Origin: Dunaliella salina | Lineage: Eukaryota; Chlorophyta; Chlorophyceae; Chlamydomonadales; Dunaliellaceae | Length of the DNA stretch: 11,798 nucleotides | Direction: 5' to 3' | Assembly (NCBI GenBank): GCA_002284615.2 | Contig: MU069885.1 | Span: 84,964-96,761 of the forward strand | In this document: piece after piece, positions 1-6,409 of the stretch | How the letters are laid out: each line of letters starts with the position of its first letter | Position numbering within the stretch: position 1 is the first letter of the stretch | Program-made: the position numbers and the translations under genes | The notes under the pieces: generated by a model | Databases searched by the model: none | Seen by the model: the letters and a program-made list of their open reading frames with translations, nothing else | Told to the model about the DNA's origin: nothing

Positions 1-726
1 CTTGAGGTCCAACACTGCTTGTGCTGCGTTGCTGCTGTCGCGGAACCCTGCGTACGCTGCTGTCGCTGCCTCCGCCATGCTGAACTGAACTGCGTATCGC
101 TGCTTACCCAGAGCGTTGTCCCGCATGCGCTCGACATGCTGCACNCTGCCCACCTCGCACTGCAAGAAGGCTTCCACCCCGGCTGGAGTTGCTTCACATG
201 GCAGTGCCCCTGAGTGCCTGGAGCGCAGCAGGCGCACGCTGTAAAGGTGCTGCCGCTTTTCTCTGTCAATGCTGCACGCTGCTGCCCAGTTGGAGTCTGC
301 TGCTTGCTGGACGAGGTGGTCAACGCTGACCCGAGTTGCTCTGCTCTCCTGCTGCTGCTGCTGCTGCTGTTGCTGCTGTTGCTGTTGCAGCTGCAATACC
401 ATATGGTTAAGCCCTTGAGCATGCCATGGTATTCCCCTTGAAGTGTATGCTTTACCTGCACGGGATGTTTTGCACACTGCAGCATGCACGACTTTGCACA
501 CTGCTGCTTGCAATATTGCATGTATCGTTGCATATATCACGGCGCGCACAGCTGTGTGCATTTCTGCATGGATTACTACATGCATCGCTGCGCGCGGTGC
601 TGCATGCTGCATGCATACTGCACAAAGATTTTTACATGCGCTTTGCAACATGATTGCTGCGAGCATACCATTGTGAATGATTCTTGCTACATGCATGCCA
701 AAGCTCTGTGCGGCAACGTGCGGCAT
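1..726 (-). CDS. Partial ORF: octapeptide repeats, poly-Q tract and unknown domain; runs off left edge
   Basis: One minus-strand frame stays open from an in-frame TAA at 736-738 to the window edge: 242 codons from the ATG at 726-724, with the C-terminus missing. Residues about 25-90 form a degenerate 8-residue repeat (units such as AAPRAAMH, VVIHAEMH, TAVRAVIY, ATIHAILQ, AAVCKVVH, AAVCKTSR). After a linker comes a run of 13 Gln (387-349, CAG with CAA interruptions), then about 116 non-repetitive residues rich in Ala, Arg and Gln, containing EAFLQCEVG, VQHVERMRD and KQRYAVQF. The last part loosely resembles the helix-strand-strand-helix order of an RRM, but this is a weak resemblance and I do not name a family. 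An N at 145 makes one codon AGN (Ser or Arg). A GTAAAG donor (455) and a TTGCAG acceptor (391) could define a 65-nt intron. In that case the translated start lies elsewhere and the repeat part may not be coding. The non-repeat part is the firmest evidence. Confidence 0.5.
   Translation of the reverse strand, partial: MPHVAAQSFGMHVARIIHNGMLAAIMLQSACKNLCAVCMQHAAPRAAMHVVIHAEMHTAVRAVIYATIHAILQAAVCKVVHAAVCKTSRAGKAYTSRGIPWHAQGLNHMVLQLQQQQQQQQQQQQQESRATRVSVDHLVQQAADSNWAAACSIDREKRQHLYSVRLLRSRHSGALPCEATPAGVEAFLQCEVGXVQHVERMRDNALGKQRYAVQFSMAEAATAAYAGFRDSSNAAQAVLDLK
349..393. repeat. Interrupted CTG/CAG trinucleotide tract
   Basis: CTG triplets interrupted by TTG run from 349 to 387, followed by CAG CTG. 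Read on the minus strand they give 13 consecutive Gln codons (mixed CAG/CAA), in frame with the left-edge ORF. The interruptions should make the tract more stable than a pure CAG run. Confidence 0.9.
440..655. repeat. Degenerate 24-bp tandem repeat
   Basis: Successive 24-bp blocks starting at 464, 488, 512, 536, 560, 584 and 608 align to each other. Each ends in a TGCATGC-like or TGCTTGC-like word, with a TGCGCGCAC/TTGCACAC-like core. The best-matching neighbours are 464-487 and 488-511. Copies decay on both sides. Because 24 is a multiple of three and the unit is rich in TGC/GCA, most frames stay open, which explains several overlapping short ORFs here. There are no unique spacers, so it is not a CRISPR array. 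Confidence 0.75.
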
Positions 727-739
727 CAGAAAGTTTTAT

Positions 740-1069
740 TTCTCTGAAGCTGCTTTGAATCAAAGGGATCCCCTGTGAGAGGCTCTGATTCAGCCACATG
801 GGGGTGTCTAATTCAGACAAATAGCCAGACCCCAATTCAGACCCGTTTTCTCTGATTCAGACCCTCTGATCCTTTGCCAGACTGCTCGGTCACTGAATGT
901 CTCTGATTCAGACCCAATTCAGACCCCCAAAGTGAACAAGAGAGCGACAGAGGATTTGAATCGGAAAGCTAGCGGTTGACAATTGTGCACTTTCACTGAA
1001 CAGAAGGTCTAAGCGTAGCGCAAAAATAAAACATGTAGATAATAACAATTTAATGCTTACCCGTACACG
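740..1069. other. Non-coding stretch with TCTGATTCAGA words
   Basis: No supported gene. The interval 783-930 is packed with copies of ATTCAGAC (811, 835, 855, 906, 917). Two are the full palindromic 11-mer TCTGATTCAGA (851-861, 902-912). The rest (930-1069) is AT-richer with no clear signal. Confidence 0.6.
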
Positions 1070-1312
1070 ATGTCTTTAGCGTTTCTTCTTGACTTGCCGT
1101 TCTCAAAAAGATCCTTTTTCCTGAGGCAGTGCCTCGTCCTTTTTCCGTGGGTTTTAAGTGGGCTGGTTCTTTTCTTGAGTTGCGATTCAGTGGCTCCTGT
1201 TCTCGCTCCTCTTGCGGCCTGTTCTTTGATGGCGAGGAAACATATTACAAGGCCAACAGTGACAGGTGAAGAAACACACCACCTCTTACATCAAAGACTT
1301 AGCACCCTCTGA
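1070..1312 (+). CDS. Small ORF with hydrophobic N-terminal half, doubtful
   Basis: An ATG-started frame of 80 codons. Residues about 20-52 are strongly hydrophobic (QCLVLFPWVLSGLVLFL and onwards), as in a signal anchor or membrane segment, and the C-terminal 25 residues are polar. I recognise no family. It sits alone between two repeat-rich stretches, with no clear splice sites or poly(A) signal after it. Frames of this length arise by chance in DNA of this composition, so it is listed as a possibility only. Confidence 0.13.
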   Translation: MSLAFLLDLPFSKRSFFLRQCLVLFPWVLSGLVLFLSCDSVAPVLAPLAACSLMARKHITRPTVTGEETHHLLHQRLSTL

Positions 1313-1370
1313 CTAAGAGCCACTTCAGAAGGTAGTTCTGAAACAAATGGGTGTTCTTCATCAGAACTTT

Positions 1371-1680
1371 GCATGGGAACCTAGATGAATTGGCCTGATT
1401 CTGAGAAAATGGACTCTAACTCAAAGGCGGTTCAGGCGTTGCGTTGAAAGGCAGATGGGGCAAAGAATTTATCAGTTGAACATTGCTCTGATTCAGAGTG
1501 CCTTCAGAGAGTCCATCACAAGGCAGATGGGAGCTTGGATGATTTGGTCTGACTCTGAGAAGTTGAACATTGATTCAGAGACAGTTCAGACAGGAATAGG
1601 CAGATGGGGTCAAGTTAATGCTAGTCCGAACCAGAACAGCTTTTCTCTGATTCAGATCATCATCAGAGGCTTGTAGTGAT
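1371..1680. repeat. Imperfect ~75-bp tandem array, about four units
   Basis: The anchor GGCAGATGGG recurs at 1450, 1522 and 1599 (spacing 72 and 77 bp), with a diverged copy GCATGGGA at 1371. Within units the order is conserved: GAT(G/T)A(A/T)TTGG, a TCTGA-type word, GAGAA, TTGAACATTG, GATTCAGAG, GTTCAGAC. The 73-codon plus-strand frame inside it is a by-product of the array. Confidence 0.7.
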
Positions 1681-2297
1681 GCTGCTACGGCGGCAGCCTG
1701 TGACTCAGACCACCTTGCCACCGATTCAGATTCCTTTCAGACCCTCAGATTCAAGATCTGACCCACTTCGTCCAATCAGAACTGATTTTTAAGGCACTAT
1801 TAAGCTGATAGGCCTTGTGCTGGTATCTTCCAGTACACAGAGAACAGACTGCAAACCGAAAACTGAAGTCTTCGGAACAAGTAGGGTGTGATCCTTCGGA
1901 TCACAAAAAAATGGGGGCGGAGCCCACGCTGCCCCCATAATTTTCCTTCTTTTCCATACTTCTAAAAGTCAAAATTTAATAGTTTTCATTATATTAAAAG
2001 TCAATCCGTCAATGACTAAAGTAGGCAATACATATTGAAAGAATTGAGAAGAGAGTTAAGGGAGCATCCTGCAGCCGCAAGATTGTGCATGCAAACATAA
2101 CACCATGGGCATTAGGGCAAGGGGATGTGAGCTACGGTGCATGAATATGCTTAATCATGCACCAGCCTCCATGTGTGCTGCCTCCACAGCACACAATACG
2201 CCCCCCCAGCGCAGGCTTTTACTCATGCCCACACCCTAGCGTTCTTGCCCTACTGCCAAATGATGGCAATTTGCACACATCAAAACTGCAGCTGCAT
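1681..2297. other. Intergenic stretch with three hairpins
   Basis: No gene is supported. It holds the last TCTGATTCAGA-like words (to about 1765), a TGTGATCC/GGATCACA hairpin (1887-1905), a GC hairpin (1911-1938), an AT-rich segment (1940-2050), and a 9-bp inverted repeat TGTGTGCTG/CAGCACACA with a 6-nt loop (2172-2195). Confidence 0.5.
1887..1938. repeat. Two adjacent hairpins separated by an A-tract
   Basis: TGTGATCC-TTC-GGATCACA (1887-1905) has an 8-bp stem. After A residues follows ATGGGGGC (1911-1918) paired with GCCCCCAT (1931-1938) around a 12-nt loop. The loop side contains GGGGGCGGAGCCC, the exact reverse complement of a word in the hairpin at 2941-2955. It resembles a bacterial terminator only superficially. 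Confidence 0.7.
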
Positions 2298-2694
2298 TCA
2301 GCGGTCCCTTACCCTCCTAGCAAACTCCTCTTCCTCAATCAGAGTCACACCCAACCTCNTAGCCATGTTCTCTTGCAATTCCTGTGCACGTGCTCTCACT
2401 TGGCGGCCAACACTGACACACATTTCATCAATGACCAGAGCAGCTACACCTCCCCTCTCCTGCTGCCCAAGTAATCAGGAGGCAGTGTTAGCACACCTGG
2501 TTCTCTAGAACACTCTCTTAGAACATGAGCTGCCAGCTGCCTTACTTTTCCCTTGCCCGCTGGCGCCTCGCATCACGAGTACTGTCCAGAAGCTCTCTTC
2601 TGGCTGCAAGGGCCTGAAGTCGACTGTCGTCGGTTACACGCCTACCGCTCTCGACGGAAACGACGAATATCAGCACTAATAACGAAATATGCAT
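2298..2694 (-). CDS. Short gene candidate, two exons or frameshifted remnant
   Basis: Two minus-strand frames look coding. Frame one starts at the ATG 2694-2692, with a hydrophobic start (MHISLLVLIFVVSVESGRR) resembling a signal peptide, then a charged helix (LQALAARRELLDSTRDARRQ). Frame two ends at TGA 2300-2298 and reads GGVAALVIDEMCVSVGRQ, then a helix-rich charged tail ending EEEEFARRVRDR. They join if a 91-nt intron (2545-2455) is removed: donor GTAAGG, branch-like CTAAC at 2491-2487, acceptor GAGAG|G. The spliced frame is 102 codons including stop, in phase. However, the third frame across the 'intron' (2572-2447) also reads like protein (VRQLAAHVLRECSREPG, TLPPDYLGSRRGE). The alternative is therefore one exon with two indels, both at homopolymers (GGGAAAA, GGGG). 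An N sits at 2359. I recognise no family. The helical, Arg/Glu-rich composition suggests a coiled-coil protein. Confidence 0.42.
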
Positions 2695-2753
2695 TTTCAA
2701 TATACACTTACACTAACACTTACACGATAGTAGTAAATGTTTAATTCGCATGT

Positions 2754-2955
2754 GGGGGGATGGGGGGGGATGGTCCAAATTTGGACCCAAGCAGCCCAGG
2801 GCAGCACTGGAATCAGCGCAAAATTAGCATTCCGGTGGTGCATCTCTTATGGCCTGGGGTGGCCTGGGTGGCTCAAAGCTCTATTCTTTCAGTGTTGACT
2901 GGCGTTGACTTACACAAACATATAGGGGACTACGCCCCGGGGGGGCTCCGCCCCC
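2754..2955. repeat. G-runs and GC hairpin
   Basis: Two long G runs sit at 2754-2769. At 2941-2955 GGGGGC-TCC-GCCCCC forms a perfect 6-bp stem, preceded by the palindrome CCCCGGGG (2935-2942). No gene is supported from 2760 to 3130. The poly-T at 3079-3089 lies just before the retroelement remnant. Confidence 0.65.
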
Positions 2956-3130
2956 AAAAACGGTGAAAAGGCTTGGACCAGCTTAAGCACAAAAAGAGGA
3001 CGGAGGTTTAATTGCAGATAAAAGACAACGTGCAATTTCTGAGGCGTGCAACAAGCTTACTGCCAGTGAGGTCTAAAACTTTTTTTTTTATCTGATAGTA
3101 ACAAATTACAAGAGCTTCTGCTGTTTCTAG

Positions 3131-4237
3131 TTCTATGTGGAAATGTCATGCATGTCAAAGACACTTTCACTAGTCCGTTCATGGCGTCTGCTTTTCGGGT
3201 CCGTCAATTTGTTCATGAGCAATCTCTGGCAAATCGGCCATTTGACTCTCCGTGACTTGGGAAGACGTATGTATGTGGTTCCGGCTGGACTGTATGCAGG
3301 GTAGGTGTGGGGAGCTGAGTACATTAAAGAGGGCAAGGAGTTTGCGAGTGACCTGCAAGTGCGGCACATGAGTTATCTAAAAAGCACCGTGACGCTGGGT
3401 GTTAAACGCACCACTCCAAACTGGGCTGTTTTGCGGGAGTGTGTTCATGAGCCGCTCCAGTTTTACTGGTTCAGATCTGTTGTCAAAATGTATAATAGCA
3501 TGCTCAAGTCCAATAGGGAGACGCTGAGAAGCGTGCTGAAAGCAGATCTGAACACTCATTATCGTGAGCCTTCTTGCTAAACTGCTCAAGTTTTAGATGC
3601 CTTTCAAGGATTGGGGCGCCTTGATTTCTTTGTTGAAGCTGTGCGGCAGGGTACTCCTATTTCTACTCAAGAGTTCACTGCTGACCTCAGTCACAGGTTG
3701 CGGGCAGTGTAGAGAGATGTTGAGGGAGTAAACCCACGGGAGACTTACAGTACATTGGCAGCCTATCAAATTTTGTTTGCAGTGCCTTTTGACCACAATG
3801 TGCACGCCCCAGCCCGCTTACTGAGACACATGCATTTGGATCTGTCTCAACATGTAGTAAGGAATGTTAGCCGATTCAGACTTAGGGCACACATGCTGAA
3901 GGTAGAGACAGCGGCTTGGGCTGATTCTCTCGTATGTGATTGCTGCTCTAGTGCTGAGATTCAGGATGAAGTCCATGCCCTTCTGACGTGCAGAAACGCA
4001 GCTGTTTGTGATTTGAGGAGAAAGTATGCTTACCTGTTCAACTGCTTCTCAGGTGTTCTTCCAATGGAACAAGCTTATTTACAGCAAGTTAGTGTCCAGG
4101 CTGCGCATGATTTCCTCTTGCAACACAACAACAAGCTTTATTTGTTTATTCCTGAGCTTATGGATATTATGTTGGCTGGCGAGGACCAGTCACAAGCCAA
4201 TCATTCGAACAATCTGGCTGAAGGTCCCCAAATGTAA
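3131..4237 (+). pseudogene. LINE reverse-transcriptase C-terminal region, three in-frame stops
   Basis: A single plus-strand frame can be followed from 3131 to the TAA at 4235-4237 (369 codons), interrupted only by TAG (3302), TAA (3578) and TAG (3710). The first part (PAGLYAG, VWGAEYIKEG, then GVKRTTPNWAVLRE and HEPLQFYWFR) matches, from memory, the thumb/linker region of LINE polymerases found in algal genomes. Further on, NVSRFRLRAHMLKVETAAW precedes a zinc-knuckle-like C-x2-C-x9-H-x4-C (3935-3991), as in the zf-RVT region of non-LTR elements. Then come LRRKYAYLF and NNKLYLFIPELMD. The 160-codon stretch 3755-4237 is the longest intact piece. Polymerase active-site motifs lie upstream of the preserved part and are absent. 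The family assignment is confident, the clade is not. Confidence 0.75.
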
Positions 4238-4357
4238 ATCTAAAAAACAAAAGTCAAAGACTCTTTCACTATGCCCGATCGGTGGTAACTAGTCTTTCCA
4301 ACAGGCTTGCAGTCCGTCAATTTGAATGTCAATTTGAATCCTTTTTTCCAGTAACCT

Positions 4358-4362
4358 TGTAA
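4358..4362 (+). promoter_or_regulatory. TGTAA, putative poly(A) signal of the retroelement
   Basis: TGTAA, the common chlorophyte polyadenylation word, lies 120 nt after the retroelement stop codon, right behind the 12-bp tandem duplication. The position suits a transcript end, but the five-base word also occurs by chance. Confidence 0.3.
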
Positions 4363-4554
4363 CATTTCGTGGTTCACCTAAAATGCCTTTGTAGGCAGGT
4401 CCAGCTACGTAACCCTTCCCTTTCCTATTTTATCCTATCCGTCCCTATCTCCTGGTGAGGGCAATTCCGAGTCCTATGCCAATGCCTATTTTTACGCAAT
4501 TGAAGTTGGGAGTATTCTCGCTGCCTCCACATTTTTTCTCTCTCCTCAACTAAA

Positions 4555-4740
4555 ATAGTTTGTCTGCTTCTCAAGCAGAATGAGGCATGAAGTAAACCGT
4601 AGGTAAAAACAAGCTAGCGTGTCTAATTTGGTCAATGCGAAGTTGTGGAGACTGGAGGACAGAAACACAGGTATTTTGCAATCCGCAAATGCAACACTCA
4701 AGATAGTCTGTCATCTTCTCAAGCGAAGCAAGCCATGAAT
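4555..4740. repeat. Imperfect 38-bp direct repeat, 148 bp apart
   Basis: ATAGTTTGTC...CTTCTCAAGC...CATGAAG (4555-4592) recurs as ATAGTCTGTC...CTTCTCAAGC...CATGAAT (4703-4740). The word ACAAGC...GTGTC also follows both. This suggests an old local duplication covering the region just 3' of the minus-strand exon candidate. Confidence 0.65.
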
Positions 4741-4774
4741 TGAATCAAAGATGAGACAAGCGTGTCCACACAGC

Positions 4775-4864
4775 CTACGCCTTGGCAGGGGGCTGCTCCT
4801 CCTTAGATCCTCCGGATACAAGATAGTAAATGGAGTAGTAGAAGCCAATTGTCCACCAAGCCAA
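4775..4864 (-). CDS. Candidate last exon of a small membrane protein
   Basis: On the minus strand a polypyrimidine-containing acceptor (CTCTTGTTTGCAG, AG at 4866-4865) is followed by 29 sense codons and TAG (4777-4775). The product starts LAWWTIGFYYSIYYLVSGG, a typical aromatic-rich membrane segment, and ends in the charged, Pro/Ala-rich tail SKEEQPPAKA. This build, a last transmembrane helix plus a short soluble tail, is common in small organellar or ER membrane subunits. I cannot name the protein. An overlapping frame on the same strand (4944-4711) also contains a hydrophobic stretch (YGIAMGVLIFAEESPYIALV). If the acceptor is wrong, the gene may instead carry a frameshift joining that stretch to this one. 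No upstream exon could be found, so the gene could also be a remnant. Confidence 0.35.
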   Translation of the reverse strand: MAWWTIGFYYSIYYLVSGGSKEEQPPAKA

Positions 4865-4989
4865 CTGCAAACAAGAGCAATGTAGGGCGACTCTTCAGCA
4901 AATATTAGCACTCCCATAGCAATACCGTAGGTCAGGCTGGGCATGCATGTTCGAGATAATGAAGCAACAGCCCCTCACGCTTCTGAGCT

Positions 4990-5108
4990 TGCAGGACCTC
5001 ACCCTAAGGGCAGTCAAGCAACCCTGCATACTCAATTTCAGCCAGGGGGGGCCCAGGGTGGGGGGCCAAGAATCAATTTGACGGAAACCCTTAGGGTGAG
5101 GTCCTGCA
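4990..5108. repeat. Perfect 21-bp inverted repeat around a 77-nt G-rich core
   Basis: The arm 4990-5010 (TGCAGGACCT...AAGGG) is the exact reverse complement of 5088-5108. The core between contains three G runs (5045-5066). The same residues (AGPHPKG) appear in short frames on both strands because of this symmetry. Such a unit can be a MITE-like insertion or a structured RNA. Confidence 0.8.
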
Positions 5109-5500
5109 CTCTCACGCACCAAGTACTTAGGGACCCAATTTTACCCCCCCCCCCCGTTTTTCTACACTGCTGAATCAGGTTTGACCCAAAACCTACCCGA
5201 GAGCCAAAATATGGGTCAGAGCACGCTTGTTGGCACCCTTACAACTGGATATGGCCAAAAATGGCCTGAAATGCCTTAAAAAAATGCCCCTGGCACGCCC
5301 ATTGGGCCCCATCCCCACTTTTTTTACGCAGAAGTGCCAAATAAGTTACCCTGAACTATTCTGCACATGAAAAAGGCAAAAATCTGCATGCTTCATTATC
5401 TCCCTCGATTTTGCCTAGCACGCCCAGCCTGACCATACACGTCCAATTACTTGTGAAATAATGAATGATAGACCTTTCATTCGGCCCCAAAAAAGCATCT
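5109..5500. other. Non-coding stretch with C12 homopolymer
   Basis: A run of 12 C (5144-5155) is followed by T-rich and A-rich DNA without a supported frame. A small GGCC-AAAAAT-GGCC inverted repeat sits at 5252-5266. I see no gene or RNA. Confidence 0.5.
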
Positions 5501-5501
5501 T

Positions 5502-5981
5502 ATGGAGCAAAAACAACAATTTTCTGTCCATGAGCAGGAGGCAAAAAGTGGTAGTTTAAACATTTATTTTGAGGATACGCGGTCTGCAGCTGCGTATAGA
5601 AACGCTCCGCGAAATGCAAGAGGTATGAGCGGTCAGGGGCACCTACCACCCCCCCCTCCTTTCCCCCCTCCTCCTTCCAGGAGGGGCAGCCCCTCCTGCA
5701 GCAGCTGTCCCTGTTGCCCCATAAGGACACTATCAGCAGGGCTTGGCAAGTATTTCAAGCCACAGCTTGCAGCAACAGCCTTAGCTGTTGACAAAGAGAG
5801 CAATGCCAAGCCTGAACTGTTCAGTGTGCAATTTTCACACCTTTGCAACCAGTTAGTCTATCAACTGAGCAGGCTGTCTCAAATGCATAAACGTGACTAC
5901 ATGCAAGCTATGAACCCTCTGCTCGTGCAAGCCCATTCAAATTTACCCAGAAAAAGCAGCTGCAGCGGAAGAGAGAAGTGA
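5502..5981 (+). CDS. Proline-rich ORF of uncertain status
   Basis: An ATG-started frame of 159 codons. Residues 1-47 are polar, about 48-60 are a Pro run (LPPPPPFPPPPSRRG) encoded by a C-rich tract, and the C-terminal ~80 residues are mixed and moderately helix-like (FSVQFSHLCNQLVYQLSRL, then MHKRDYMQAMNPLLVQAH). I recognise no family. The C/T-rich tract 5645-5680 ends in a good splice acceptor (CTCCTTCCAG|G). An exon starting there in another frame (EGQPLLQQLSLLPHKDTISR, then AWQVFQ) reads at least as well for about 37 codons. The interval may therefore hold an exon rather than this ORF. C-richness alone lengthens open frames, so neither reading is secure. Confidence 0.25.
   Translation: MEQKQQFSVHEQEAKSGSLNIYFEDTRSAAAYRNAPRNARGMSGQGHLPPPPPFPPPPSRRGSPSCSSCPCCPIRTLSAGLGKYFKPQLAATALAVDKESNAKPELFSVQFSHLCNQLVYQLSRLSQMHKRDYMQAMNPLLVQAHSNLPRKSSCSGREK
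5678..5698. repeat. 21-nt GC-rich palindrome
   Basis: CAGGAGGGGC-A-GCCCCTCCTG is a perfect inverted repeat with a single central base. Its core GGAGGGGCAGCC recurs at 9033-9044 inside CCTCCCCGGAGGGG, suggesting a dispersed GC palindrome family. Confidence 0.8.
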
Positions 5982-6122
5982 ATGTGCTTTTCTGGAGCCA
6001 TAGGGGAAACAGGCCCTGCGTGGTAGATGCGCAGATTCGTATTTGTTGCAGGGGTGCGTGGTTGGTGCGTGGTTGCACAAAATATTATTTTTTGGGGGTG
6101 CGGGATGAGCGCATTTCTCTAT

Positions 6123-6349
6123 GGTATCCTGGGAGTTTGGATTGATTTGCCACATGTTTGCCTCCGCACCCCTTTCTGTCCGCACCCTAGCATGCATGGC
6201 ACTGACTCCCAGCCATGTACAAAGAAACCCCCTTTTGCCCAATTTGCACAAAGAGGGTGCCAATAAACACATCAAAGAATCCGATGATGTGTTTGGATTC
6301 CTGTAGAAGTGGCTCAGAAAAATTCTGGAGGGGAGGTCCCAAAAAGTCT
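6123..6349 (-). repeat. Repeat family copy A (minus orientation)
   Basis: Its reverse complement aligns with 11178-11410. Shared blocks, in order: GACTTTTTGGGACC, TTTTCTGAGCCACTT, a TTGGCAC(C/T)CTCT block, GTACATGGCTGGGAGTC, GGTGCGGAGGCAAACATG, and CAAATCA followed by TCCCAGGA. No terminal repeats or coding domain are visible, so it is probably a piece of a non-autonomous transposable element. Confidence 0.7.
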
Positions 6350-6361
6350 AGACCCCCCTCA

Positions 6362-6409
6362 ANCCCCCCCCCCCCCCCNAAGGGACGTCAAAAGACAACT
6401 TTTGACATC
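6362..6409. repeat. Poly-C run flanked by N, then a hairpin
   Basis: A C run of about 15 is bordered by N at 6363 and 6379, so its length is unsure. It is followed by GACGTCAAAAG (6384-6394) and CTTTTGACATC (6399-6409), an 11-bp stem with one mismatch and a 4-nt loop. Confidence 0.75.

Larger units (their letters stand above)
3131..4380 (+). mobile_element. 5'-truncated LINE-type retroelement copy with 3' tail
   Basis: The body is the C-terminal part of a LINE-type polymerase (see the pseudogene entry). After its stop, an AT-rich tail contains a perfect 12-bp tandem duplication (GTCAATTTGAAT, 4316-4339) and TGTAA (4358-4362). These fit a LINE 3' UTR and its poly(A) signal. No catalytic reverse-transcriptase core, endonuclease or upstream ORF is present, so the copy is a dead 5'-truncated insertion. 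The true boundaries and target-site duplication could not be fixed. Confidence 0.65.

Noticed and set aside
440..655. Possible CRISPR array
   Set aside because: The repeats are contiguous and degenerate, with no unique spacers.
426..747. Three overlapping plus-strand ORFs of 75-87 codons
   Set aside because: They are by-products of the stop-poor 24-bp repeat. The only frame that continues into non-repeat sequence is on the minus strand.
1455..1676. 73-codon plus-strand ORF
   Set aside because: It is made entirely of the ~75-bp tandem array.
1887..1911. Rho-independent terminator
   Set aside because: The stem is followed by A on the plus strand, and the context is eukaryotic. No gene ends there.
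2157..2508. Two plus-strand ORFs of 105-111 codons
   Set aside because: They are Cys/His/Ser-rich and contain an N. The opposite strand over 2298-2508 reads far more like protein.
3133..3805. Minus-strand ORFs over the retroelement (78, 62, 70, 70 codons)
   Set aside because: They are shadows of the plus-strand LINE frame, which carries recognisable motifs.
4026..4292. 88-codon plus-strand ORF
   Set aside because: It overlaps the LINE C-terminus in another frame and has no motif.
5943..6306. ORFs on both strands over repeat copy A
   Set aside because: The same amino-acid strings recur in copies B and C. They derive from the repeat and show no domain.
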